Origin: Bacillota bacterium
GTDB lineage: Bacteria; Bacillota; Clostridia; Acetivibrionales; DSM-1351
Assembly (NCBI GenBank): GCA_023400235.1
Contig: JAEXFI010000014.1
Location: forward strand, 124,001 to 188,000
Direction: 5' to 3'
Length of the DNA: 64,000 nt
Notes under the pieces: model-generated
What the model saw: the letters and a program-made list of their open reading frames with translations, nothing else
The model's database searches: none
What the model was told of the DNA's origin: nothing
Shown: positions 8,799-16,830 of the stretch, piece by piece
Layout: each line of letters begins with the position of its first letter
Position numbering within the stretch: the stretch's first letter is position 1
Made by a program: the position numbers and the translations under genes

Positions 8799-10325
8799 CT
8801 ACTTTTTCAGCTTTACTATTTTATAACAGTACGATTTTATCAAGTCCTTTAAAAATATAAATTCCTGCCTATTCCTGAATAAAATAATATTTGCTCCATT
8901 AGGAACCACTATGCACAACATTACTTTACCGATAAAAGCTCCAATGCTTTCACCGTTAAACAATATACGTCCTAAAACAATAGTTGCTATAACCTCTGAT
9001 ATTGTAATAAAAATATATTGAATAACTGTCCATACGTAAAATCTGTAGGGCATTTCTATTTTTACCGTAACAATTTTTGAATACCCAATGCAATAAACAA
9101 TATCACAAATTGCTGTTCCCATTAGAACCCCTGTAATACCAAAAGCATTAACAAAGATCAATGATAATACCAGATTTATTGCAGCCCCCCAAATAGCTAT
9201 TATTTTTGTTCTGTTAAATAGTCCATATACCGCCGCCATCTGTGTTAAAGGCATTCTCAAGGTAGTTGAAAAGTAATTTGCACACAATAATCCCAATATA
9301 GTATACGATAATACAAACTCTTTTCCAAGCCATAGTGTTATAAATTGCTGGGTTAATGCAAGAAAGGAAACAACACTGAAGCTTGCATAAGCAAAGCATA
9401 AAAAATTTATTTTGTTAAATACATCTCTGACCTTACCCATGTCTTTTTCTGAGTTTACCAAGTTCCCCAAAGAAGCCTGTACTGAATTAATAATTTGTAC
9501 AAAAAATGTCTGTACTGTTGCTGTAAGCAGCGTATAATTGGATATCAAGCCTACATTAGTAATACCTACGAATCTTGAGATGATTATGTTGTCTGTACAA
9601 TAATAAATGTATCCTGAAACCTTTTCAATAATAATATTTTTAAGACTGCTAAATATTCCTTTTCTAATTGTTGCTGTGCCCTCAGACTTATACTTTAAGA
9701 AAGAATATTTTTTACTACATATTATTGAAATAATAATGTTTCCAATAATATTCTGCACTAACAGAACAATCAAATAAACAATATAACTATTGAATACAAT
9801 TAATGTCACAATTCTTACAACCATCATTGTAAGATTTACAATAGTATCAGTAATTGAAATAATATAACTCTTCTGGTCTGCGAGTAGTAATGTCCGCTTA
9901 TATGCAAGAAAATATGTTGAAGCGGTTGAAATCAACTGAATAAAAAATACCAGCCTTAGATATCCTAAACTAAAAATTTGTTCTTTAATCATGTTTTGTA
10001 TAAAAAACATAATAATGAAGCCAATTGCCAGAATAGCAATACCTATATAAAAATATAACCTCCTATAAACCTGCATTATACCATTTATTTGTTTACTATC
10101 TTTATCAGCAAGGGGCTTATACAGGTGATATGAAATTGACACCCCTACCCCAAGTTCAAATAAATTAAGTGTTGAAAGTATATTCGAAAAAAGACCGTTT
10201 AATCCTAGAAACTCAATACCTATGCTTTTTACAAATAGATTTCTTATTACAAAACTAAGTACCAATTGAACCAATTGATATAATATGTTAAAAGTACTAT
10301 TAATTATTATTTTCTTTGTTCGCAT
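8799..10325 (-). CDS. Polysaccharide flippase, Wzx/MVF type
   Basis: A 508-residue integral membrane protein with about 12-14 hydrophobic helices and the start typical of oligosaccharide flippases (a basic stretch, then STFNILYQLVQLVLSF and an FLGLNGLFSNILS segment). It should move the lipid-linked repeat unit across the membrane. It is encoded downstream of fcl by 83 bases in the same direction. No matching Wzy lies inside the visible part of the operon; the nearest candidate is the O-antigen-ligase-like gene at 16.8-18.7 kb, which is on the other strand. Confidence 0.88.
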   Translation of the reverse strand: MRTKKIIINSTFNILYQLVQLVLSFVIRNLFVKSIGIEFLGLNGLFSNILSTLNLFELGVGVSISYHLYKPLADKDSKQINGIMQVYRRLYFYIGIAILAIGFIIMFFIQNMIKEQIFSLGYLRLVFFIQLISTASTYFLAYKRTLLLADQKSYIISITDTIVNLTMMVVRIVTLIVFNSYIVYLIVLLVQNIIGNIIISIICSKKYSFLKYKSEGTATIRKGIFSSLKNIIIEKVSGYIYYCTDNIIISRFVGITNVGLISNYTLLTATVQTFFVQIINSVQASLGNLVNSEKDMGKVRDVFNKINFLCFAYASFSVVSFLALTQQFITLWLGKEFVLSYTILGLLCANYFSTTLRMPLTQMAAVYGLFNRTKIIAIWGAAINLVLSLIFVNAFGITGVLMGTAICDIVYCIGYSKIVTVKIEMPYRFYVWTVIQYIFITISEVIATIVLGRILFNGESIGAFIGKVMLCIVVPNGANIILFRNRQEFIFLKDLIKSYCYKIVKLKK

Positions 10326-10408
10326 TTATTATATCTTCTTTCTGCACAAAAAAATAACTGAAAATACTGTTTCTAAGGAAAGGCACTTTGTATTATTCAT
10401 ATATCCAG

Positions 10409-11335
10409 TTACATATTCTCCAAATACCACTTGTACGTGCTTTCAATACCATCTTTAAGCTCAATTCGTGCCTTCCAGCCAGCCTTTTCAAGCCTAGATA
10501 CATCCAGAAGCTTTCTTGGTGTCCCATCAGGCTTACTGCTGTCAAAGCTAAGCCGCCCTTTGTATCCCACTGTTTCCTTTATCATACTCGCAAGTTCTAA
10601 TATTGAAACTTCCTTTCCAGTCCCAACATTAAAAAACTCATTGCCTGTATAAGTTTCCATCAGATAAACACAGGCATCTGCCATATCATCTACATGCAGG
10701 AACTCTCTTAAAGGAGTCCCCGTCCCCCATAATTCAACACAATCGGACTTATAAACCTTAGCCTCATGAAACTTCCTGATTAATGCAGGGAGTACATGCG
10801 AAGTATTTAAGTCAAAGTTATCATATGGTCCATAAAGATTTGTAGGCATAACACTTATATAATTGGTTCCATATTGCCTGTTATAGTATTGGCACATTTT
10901 CAGCCCGGAAATTTTAGCTAACGCATATGCTTCATTTGTGGGCTCAAGCTCACCTGTCAGCAAATACTCCTCTTTTATTGGCTGAGGACAAAGCTTTGGA
11001 TATATACACGAGCTTCCTAAAAACATTAATTTCTTCACCTTGTTTTTAAAGGAACTATTTATGACATTACATTGAATCTGCTCATTTTCCATAATGAAAT
11101 CAGCAGGATACGTACTATTGGCATGTATTCCACCAACCTTTGCCGCAGCCAGAAAAACATAATCAGGCTTCTCCTTAATAAAAAAGTCTTCCACCGCCGA
11201 CTGATTAGTTAGCTCCAGTTCACTGTGGGACCTTCCTACAATATTCTTATATCCCTTTGCAAGTAAATTTCTTAGTAAGGCTGATCCAACCAAGCCTCTA
11301 TGTCCTGCAACATATATCTTTGCATTCTTTTCCAT
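10409..11335 (-). CDS. fcl: GDP-L-fucose synthase
   Basis: A 308-residue short-chain dehydrogenase/epimerase that converts GDP-4-keto-6-deoxymannose to GDP-L-fucose with NADPH. It has the GHRGLVGSAL nucleotide loop (residues 11-20), the family AAAKVGGI segment (63-70), Ser108/Ser109 and the catalytic pair Tyr137-x3-Lys141 in YALAK. Length is normal. It begins one base after the gmd stop, so the two steps of fucose synthesis are co-translated. It feeds GDP-fucose to the transferases downstream in the operon. Confidence 0.95.
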   Translation of the reverse strand: MEKNAKIYVAGHRGLVGSALLRNLLAKGYKNIVGRSHSELELTNQSAVEDFFIKEKPDYVFLAAAKVGGIHANSTYPADFIMENEQIQCNVINSSFKNKVKKLMFLGSSCIYPKLCPQPIKEEYLLTGELEPTNEAYALAKISGLKMCQYYNRQYGTNYISVMPTNLYGPYDNFDLNTSHVLPALIRKFHEAKVYKSDCVELWGTGTPLREFLHVDDMADACVYLMETYTGNEFFNVGTGKEVSILELASMIKETVGYKGRLSFDSSKPDGTPRKLLDVSRLEKAGWKARIELKDGIESTYKWYLENM

Positions 11336-12376
11336 CTATATCACAACTCCCGCTTCCATACAGTCTGCCTTAACCATCATTTCTACAAGACCTTCAAAAG
11401 ACACTTCTCTTTTCCAGCCAAGCCTTGCCTCTGCTTTTCTTGGATCCCCCAGCAAAAGCTCCACCTCCGTTGGCCTGAAGTATCTTGGATTTATATCCAC
11501 CAGAACTTTTCCGGTTTTATTATCAATACCCTTTTCATTAACTCCTGTGCCATTCCATGTAATATAAATGCCCACATGCTTGAATGACAGCTCCACAAAC
11601 TCCCTGACTGTATGTGTTTCTCCAGTTGCAAGTACATAATCCTCAGGCTTGTCCTGCTGAAGCATCCTCCACATACCCTTCACAAAGTCACCGGCATATC
11701 CCCAGTCGCGCTTTGCATCCAAATTGCCCAATGACAGCTTTTCCTTATTACCCGCTATAATGTTTGCTACAGCTCTTGTTATTTTCCTAGTTACAAAGGT
11801 TTCTCCACGCCTTGGAGACTCATGGTTAAAAAGTATACCATTACAGGCAAAAACATCATATGCTTCCCTATAATTAACTGTTATCCAATAGGCATAAAGC
11901 TTAGCCGCAGCATAAGGGCTTCTGGGGTAGAAAGGGGTTTTCTCGCTTTGGGGCTCTGTCCCTGGTAAACCGCCATACAGCTCACTTGTAGATGCTTGGT
12001 AAAATTTAGTTCTAATTCCGCTTTCCTTTATAGCGTCTAAAAGCCTTATGGTTCCAATCGCATCTACCTCTGCGGTATACTCCGGCACTTCAAATGATAC
12101 CTGAACATGGCTTTGAGCCGCAAGATTATATATTTCATCGGGCTGGGACTTTTCCAGCACTCTGTTAAGGTTGCTGGAATCGGCTAAGTCTCCGTGGTAC
12201 AGGAAAAGTCTTTTATCCATAATTTCTTTATTATCCATGAGATGGTCTATTCTTTTAGTATTAAATGTACTCGCTCTTCTGATTATCCCATGAACCTCAT
12301 AGCCCTTATCCAATAAAAATTCTGTCAGATATGAACCATCCTGGCCTGTAATACCCGTAATTAGAGCTCTTTTCAT
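11336..12376 (-). CDS. gmd: GDP-mannose 4,6-dehydratase
   Basis: A 346-residue NADP-dependent dehydratase. It shows the TGITGQDGSYL nucleotide loop (residues 7-17), the STFNTKRIDHL segment, ASTSELYG around 128-135 and catalytic Tyr155-x3-Lys159 in SPYAAAK. The NHESPRRGETFVTRK motif is specific to the GMD family and separates it from generic sugar dehydratases. It makes GDP-4-keto-6-deoxymannose from the GDP-mannose supplied by the gene just upstream. It lies 122 bases after manC and directly abuts fcl. Confidence 0.96.
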   Translation of the reverse strand: MKRALITGITGQDGSYLTEFLLDKGYEVHGIIRRASTFNTKRIDHLMDNKEIMDKRLFLYHGDLADSSNLNRVLEKSQPDEIYNLAAQSHVQVSFEVPEYTAEVDAIGTIRLLDAIKESGIRTKFYQASTSELYGGLPGTEPQSEKTPFYPRSPYAAAKLYAYWITVNYREAYDVFACNGILFNHESPRRGETFVTRKITRAVANIIAGNKEKLSLGNLDAKRDWGYAGDFVKGMWRMLQQDKPEDYVLATGETHTVREFVELSFKHVGIYITWNGTGVNEKGIDNKTGKVLVDINPRYFRPTEVELLLGDPRKAEARLGWKREVSFEGLVEMMVKADCMEAGVVI

Positions 12377-12498
12377 AATTCCTCCAATAAATAGCTTTTG
12401 TTTATAAAGAGATATCTGCTGTGCTTAATCTTTATTTAATTGGCAGAAAATCCCCAACCTCGTGTTAGCATACACAAAAGTTTTTCTCTACCAATGTG

Positions 12499-13584
12499 TT
12501 ACAATAAATCATGCTTTTCGTTTTCCTTCAGCTTACCCACGATATTCTTAACTTCCTGGGCTCTGCTCTTGGGACATATTAAAAGTGCATCCTCAGTGCT
12601 TACAACTATCAATTCTTCAAGCCCAATAGTAGAAATCAACTTATCACTTCCATATATGATACAATTTCTTGTGTCTATACCAATGTGCTCCGCCTTAATT
12701 ATATTCCCCGCTGAATCCGGCTTAAAAATAGCTCCCAGCGCATCCCAGCTTCCAACATCATTCCAGCCGAAATCCCCGGGAACCACCAGAACATTATCAG
12801 CTCTCTCCAAAATACCATAATCTATTGAAATACTCTGGATTTGTGGATATAGCAAATCCATAACGGGATTACTCTCTCTGCCTGCTCCTGAGTGGTTCCC
12901 TTCTGCCTCTATGATTTCTTCTATCTTATCATAAATCTTTGGTAAAAATCTCTTAAAATTTTCTATGATAGTGGAAACCTCCCAAACAAACATACCGCTG
13001 TTCCATAAATATTCTCCCGATTTAATATACTCCTGAGCCACTTTAAAATTGGGTTTTTCAACAAAATCGTCAACCTTATAGGGCAATTCACCGGTAAGAG
13101 CCTTGGAATATCTAATATAGCCATAGCCTGTTGCAGCATAAGTAGGCTTTATTCCAATGGTAATCAGGCAATCTCTTTCAGCAGCCAAATTCATACTTAT
13201 TTCAAGTATTCGCCTCATCTCATCAACATTTTCTATATAGTGGTCAGATGGCAATACGCACATTACCCCTTCACCAAAATTTTTTCTGATTTTCATTGCG
13301 GCATATAATATGCACGGTGCAGTATTCCGTCCTACTGGCTCCAAAAGGATGTTTTCTTTAGGAATGTCCTTTAAAACAAGCTGTTTAAGTGGTTGAGCCT
13401 GGTTTTTGCCGGTAACTATGTATGTGCGGTCTAAAGGAATTACACCCTCCAGCCTTGCAATTGTATCATTTATCATTATGTCATTGCCACTTAGATTTAA
13501 AAGTTGTTTTGGGGCATTTTGCCTGCTCAATGGCCAAAACCTGGTACCACCTCCACCAGCAAGAATAACAGCAAATCTATTCAT
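12499..13584 (-). CDS. manC: Mannose-1-phosphate guanylyltransferase
   Basis: A 361-residue single-domain enzyme with the N-terminal signature AGGGGTRFWPLSR, KQLLNL, and VCVLPSDHYI followed by the FVEKP motif. It makes GDP-mannose from GTP and mannose 1-phosphate. The bifunctional enzymes carry an additional phosphomannose-isomerase cupin; this one stops before it, so isomerase and mutase must be encoded elsewhere. It is the first metabolic gene after the regulator (stop to start 17 bases). Confidence 0.93.
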   Translation of the reverse strand: MNRFAVILAGGGGTRFWPLSRQNAPKQLLNLSGNDIMINDTIARLEGVIPLDRTYIVTGKNQAQPLKQLVLKDIPKENILLEPVGRNTAPCILYAAMKIRKNFGEGVMCVLPSDHYIENVDEMRRILEISMNLAAERDCLITIGIKPTYAATGYGYIRYSKALTGELPYKVDDFVEKPNFKVAQEYIKSGEYLWNSGMFVWEVSTIIENFKRFLPKIYDKIEEIIEAEGNHSGAGRESNPVMDLLYPQIQSISIDYGILERADNVLVVPGDFGWNDVGSWDALGAIFKPDSAGNIIKAEHIGIDTRNCIIYGSDKLISTIGLEELIVVSTEDALLICPKSRAQEVKNIVGKLKENEKHDLL

Positions 13585-13601
13585 TCCTATTCCCCCGTTT
13601 G

Positions 13602-14126
13602 TTAAAGTAATTCCAGCAAGTATACAGCTTTAAATCCTTTGTTTATAAGCTCCCCGTGCTTTTCAGCACTGAGAGTAATATACAAGCTATCTTTATTTTT
13701 CTTTATATCTGCTACATGATGATTTTCAAATACTATTTTTATATGCTGGTTATTTATTTCATTGACAGCTTGCCTGACCAGTTCGCTTATTTCATCCTGC
13801 TCAAGAACTATTACAATATTGTTATAATCTTTATTTAAATTTATTATTGCAATTTTTATCTTTTTAACCGTTTCATTTATATAATTGTAGTGTATCTTAA
13901 TATAGTCACTTGTCTTCCTTACCTTTTCAGCAATTCCTGCCGGAGTTAACATATATACCACTCTATTCATAGGTATCTGTCTAATCTTTATAAGACCCTC
14001 ATGCACCATTTTGTTTATTAACAAATTGACGCTGCCCAAAGAAAGCTCCGCTTTTTTTGACAGTTCTCGTTGCGTTATATTTTCATTTTTTTCTATTTCA
14101 TTAAGTAAAATATATTCTTTGTCCAC
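13602..14126 (-). CDS. Winged-helix regulator of polysaccharide operon
   Basis: About 174 residues from GTG 14126, six bases after GGAGAG; an in-frame TTG at 14147 lies inside the operator palindrome and is unlikely. The N-terminal 65 residues form a MarR-like winged helix (ITQRELSKKAELSLGSVNLL, then the wing around IRQIPMNRVVYMLT). The C-terminal 100 residues are a separate alpha/beta domain (NIVIVLEQDEISELVRQAV) I cannot assign; it may sense a ligand. It is the first gene of the operon, behind a promoter whose start point overlaps a 19-bp palindrome, so autoregulation of the whole polysaccharide cluster is the simplest reading. Confidence 0.8.
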   Translation of the reverse strand: MDKEYILLNEIEKNENITQRELSKKAELSLGSVNLLINKMVHEGLIKIRQIPMNRVVYMLTPAGIAEKVRKTSDYIKIHYNYINETVKKIKIAIINLNKDYNNIVIVLEQDEISELVRQAVNEINNQHIKIVFENHHVADIKKNKDSLYITLSAEKHGELINKGFKAVYLLELL

Positions 14127-14139
14127 CCAAATCTCTCCC

Positions 14140-14158
14140 GTGTTCAAATATTGAACAC
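14140..14158. promoter_or_regulatory. Palindromic operator
   Basis: The sequence GTGTTCAAATATTGAACAC is a perfect 8-3-8 inverted repeat. It covers the predicted transcription start of the regulator/polysaccharide operon (minus strand), just after the -10 box. The size and position fit a dimeric winged-helix repressor, probably the product of the adjacent gene. Confidence 0.75.
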
Positions 14159-14162
14159 ATTA

Positions 14163-14191
14163 ATTATATTGCAATTGAAAGGCCTTGTCAA
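14163..14191 (-). promoter_or_regulatory. Sigma-A promoter of polysaccharide operon
   Basis: On the minus strand TTGACA (14191-14186), 17-base spacer, TATAAT (14168-14163): both hexamers match consensus exactly. The spacing and the overlapping downstream palindrome indicate strong transcription held by a repressor. Confidence 0.88.
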
Positions 14192-14197
14192 ATAAAT

Positions 14198-14224
14198 AAA
14201 CACCAGTTTAAATCACTGGTGTTT
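14198..14224. terminator. Terminator of TolC-like operon
   Basis: Inverted repeat AAACACCAGT / ACTGGTGTTT with a 7-base loop, just after the stop of the gene ending at 14233 on the minus strand and followed there by a T-rich run. It isolates the TolC-like operon from the polysaccharide promoter immediately downstream. Confidence 0.8.
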
Positions 14225-14232
14225 ATAGTTGC

Positions 14233-15351
14233 TTACTTATTAAGATACTTGGAAAATTCCAAGCTCTGCATATATAGATTTAGTTTCGCTTTTAGCAATG
14301 AAATTTCGGAGCTATCTTTTTGCGAAATATAGTCTGTCATACTCGTATAATCAATAGTCCCCAGCTTATACTTTTTCTGAGCAATTTCTGCATCCTTTTT
14401 AGCTAAATCATACTTTATACTGCTGATTGACACGTCATCACCGCTATTCAACAGGGTATTGTATTCTTTTCTTATATTGTTTTCAACATCTGAAAGTGCA
14501 TTGTTTATTTTGTATGTGCTATTTGCAATTATATCCTCCAGGGCTTCTTTACCCGGATAATTTTTATTATTAGTGTTTTCAGTTATGTTTTTCAGCTCTA
14601 TTTTAGCTTCCTCCAGCTCATTTTTCAGCCGCTTAACAGTTATGTCTGTTTTTTGATTTTCTAATATAAACGTATCAATCTGTTGGCTGTCAAACATTAC
14701 ATTATAGCTAACTTCAGGAATATCAAGCTCAGTAATAGCTATTTCATTATCCAATTTATTTCCCAAAAGTGCGTTCAAACCTAATAATGAATTTTGTCGT
14801 TCTCTTCTTAACTGTTCCAGATTAAAATTTTCAATTTCCAGGTTATTTTTAATACTTTCATAAGCCGAACTTGTTATTTTTCCTGACTTAAGTTTAAGCG
14901 CTGCGGTTTCCAATTCTTTCTTTGCATTGTTAATTGTCTTAAGCTTCAAATCAAATTGCTTGTTTAAAATAAGTAAATTAAAATATTTCTCTGTTAAATC
15001 CGATTTAAGGCTTCGAATTGTCTCATCCTTGTTATTTTTCATGTATGTAAGAGCATTAAAGCTTTGTACCTGGTATAATAATTCCTGATTTCTATATTCA
15101 ATATTTTCCACATCACTTTTTCCAACCTTGTATTTAGCATCCACTGCTATACTGCAAACATTATAATATCTGTCTTGGGCTGTTTTTATTTTTGCATCCT
15201 GGGTTTTTAAATTTTCATTTACGCTTAGCATCAAATCTATGGCTGATTTGTAATTTATCTTGTAGGCACTCTCTGCAAATGTACTGTTGGAAGAAATGAT
15301 AAACAGTACACTTAATACTAGAAGCATTGTCTTTATCGCTAATCTTTTCAT
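14233..15351 (-). CDS. TolC-like exported coiled-coil protein (2)
   Basis: About 372 residues from ATG 15351, preceded by GAGGTGA. A signal peptide is clear (MKRLAIKTMLLVLSVLFI then SNSTFAES). The rest is almost entirely charged alpha-helix with two repeats of the TolC/outer-membrane-efflux pattern (long heptads with LNALLGNKL and later LGTIDYTSM turns). In Gram-negatives TolC spans the outer membrane; in a clostridium the host structure is unknown. It is 17 bases after a paralogue and probably co-transcribed. It could be a wall-associated or envelope-spanning export element. Function is not assignable from sequence. Confidence 0.72.
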   Translation of the reverse strand: MKRLAIKTMLLVLSVLFIISSNSTFAESAYKINYKSAIDLMLSVNENLKTQDAKIKTAQDRYYNVCSIAVDAKYKVGKSDVENIEYRNQELLYQVQSFNALTYMKNNKDETIRSLKSDLTEKYFNLLILNKQFDLKLKTINNAKKELETAALKLKSGKITSSAYESIKNNLEIENFNLEQLRRERQNSLLGLNALLGNKLDNEIAITELDIPEVSYNVMFDSQQIDTFILENQKTDITVKRLKNELEEAKIELKNITENTNNKNYPGKEALEDIIANSTYKINNALSDVENNIRKEYNTLLNSGDDVSISSIKYDLAKKDAEIAQKKYKLGTIDYTSMTDYISQKDSSEISLLKAKLNLYMQSLEFSKYLNK

Positions 15352-15368
15352 TATTTCACCTCGTTTAT

Positions 15369-16643
15369 TTAAGTTAATCCAACCCCAACACTGCAAGATA
15401 CCTCCAAGGTCTCTTTTGCCGTATTGTACTCAATAATGGCTTTTCTGTATTTTACTTTTTCAGCATTTAAATCCAGAAGGCTTTTATCCAAGTCTATTTT
15501 GGTTACTGCTTTTTGAATGTATCTGGTTTGAGCTGCTTTATATTTCTTATCTTTCAAGGCAACAGAGCTCTCCGCTGCCTTAACTGCTGAATATTTGCTA
15601 TTTGCAGTTATGTATAAACCGAGAATCTCCTGTTTTACCTTTGTATTAGCTTCTTTAATGCTCTCCTCCGCCTCTCTTATCTGGTTTAGTGCATTTTCAC
15701 GCTGAAGCTGGAGTGTTACACTCTGCATATTGTCCATATATGAATTGTTTACCTGATAATACACATTTTTGCCGTCCCAGTAATTTAGCCGTGCAAGAGA
15801 TATTTCATTTCTGTCAGTTGTGGCCTTTTCCAGGTATTCATAATAATCCTTTAGCTCTGTTAAATTTGAATAATCATAATCTTTTAATACAATTTCATCC
15901 TTCAAGGGAATACCTAGCTGCTTTTTTAAGTCAAATTTTAGATTTTCAACATTCCTGCGCAGCTTAGCCAGCTCTTTTATCTGAATCTCAATATCCATTT
16001 GACTTTTTTCGTAAGAAACTTCTGATATTTCTCCCTGCTCAAATTTCTTTTTTTCTTGTGCTAATGACTTCTGCGCTATCTGTAGGGACGTATCAGAAAT
16101 GCCTATTTGGTCATTGAGAATAAGAATGTTATCATATATTTTCCTTATGTTTAAAGATATACTATTAATACTTGATTTCTTATTAAATTCGTATCTTAAA
16201 AGGCTGCTCCACAATGAATAATTGGGGTAATCTTCCGGATTAAAAAGATGTGAGATATCTTTATTCTTAAAATAAACAGTCTCTCCATACATAGCATAAT
16301 ATCCATATAATATACCCAATTCCAAACTGGATATATTGTGTGAATCAGAAGCTTTTGAATACAAATTCTCAATATCAGCTAGAACATCATCCTTTACTCC
16401 CTTATATATTGATGGATTATAATCCTTTCCGCTTAGAAGATGATTTATTTTCTGGTCCACCTCTTTTAGGCTAAGAGTATTTGCTGCAGCTGTTTTTTGA
16501 GCGTCTTCCAAATTAATACCATAAGCCTTATCATTGGTGGTCACGGCATCAGCTGCACTTATGCTTACTGTTGCAAATATGATAGTTATTAAGATTAAAA
16601 ACTTAGAAATTCTATTACGTTGCCTAATATTATTTACAAGCAT
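15369..16643 (-). CDS. TolC-like exported coiled-coil protein (1)
   Basis: About 424 residues from ATG 16643, directly behind the strong site AGGAGG; an in-frame upstream start at 16712 lacks one. A basic N-terminus followed by FLILITIIFATVSISAADA is a signal peptide. The body has two long helical hairpins with the TolC-family pattern (EKKKFEQGEISEVSYEKSQ in the first half, KYKAAQTRYIQKAVTKIDLD in the second). Length equals that of TolC proteins without the larger barrel loops. It is encoded first of the pair and divergent from the O-antigen-ligase-like gene, with 187 bases between the two starts. Confidence 0.72.
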   Translation of the reverse strand: MLVNNIRQRNRISKFLILITIIFATVSISAADAVTTNDKAYGINLEDAQKTAAANTLSLKEVDQKINHLLSGKDYNPSIYKGVKDDVLADIENLYSKASDSHNISSLELGILYGYYAMYGETVYFKNKDISHLFNPEDYPNYSLWSSLLRYEFNKKSSINSISLNIRKIYDNILILNDQIGISDTSLQIAQKSLAQEKKKFEQGEISEVSYEKSQMDIEIQIKELAKLRRNVENLKFDLKKQLGIPLKDEIVLKDYDYSNLTELKDYYEYLEKATTDRNEISLARLNYWDGKNVYYQVNNSYMDNMQSVTLQLQRENALNQIREAEESIKEANTKVKQEILGLYITANSKYSAVKAAESSVALKDKKYKAAQTRYIQKAVTKIDLDKSLLDLNAEKVKYRKAIIEYNTAKETLEVSCSVGVGLT

Positions 16644-16772
16644 TATCTTCCTCCTTTCACTTCTATTTAAGTATATACGTAAATAATACTTTTTTGTATT
16701 ACAAATTAACAAAAAATATTAATAAATTCACTGCGAATTTACTATGTTTTGTAATTGTAATTCATGCAATGG

Positions 16773-16801
16773 TTTACCTTTTATTTCTATTATGCTAAAA
16801 T
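16773..16801 (+). promoter_or_regulatory. Promoter of O-antigen-ligase-like gene
   Basis: TTTACC (16773-16778), 17-base spacer, TAAAAT (16796-16801), ending 29 bases before the ATG at 16831. Confidence 0.6.
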
Positions 16802-16830
16802 GAATTTTGAAAAGGAAGGTGGTTATTATT

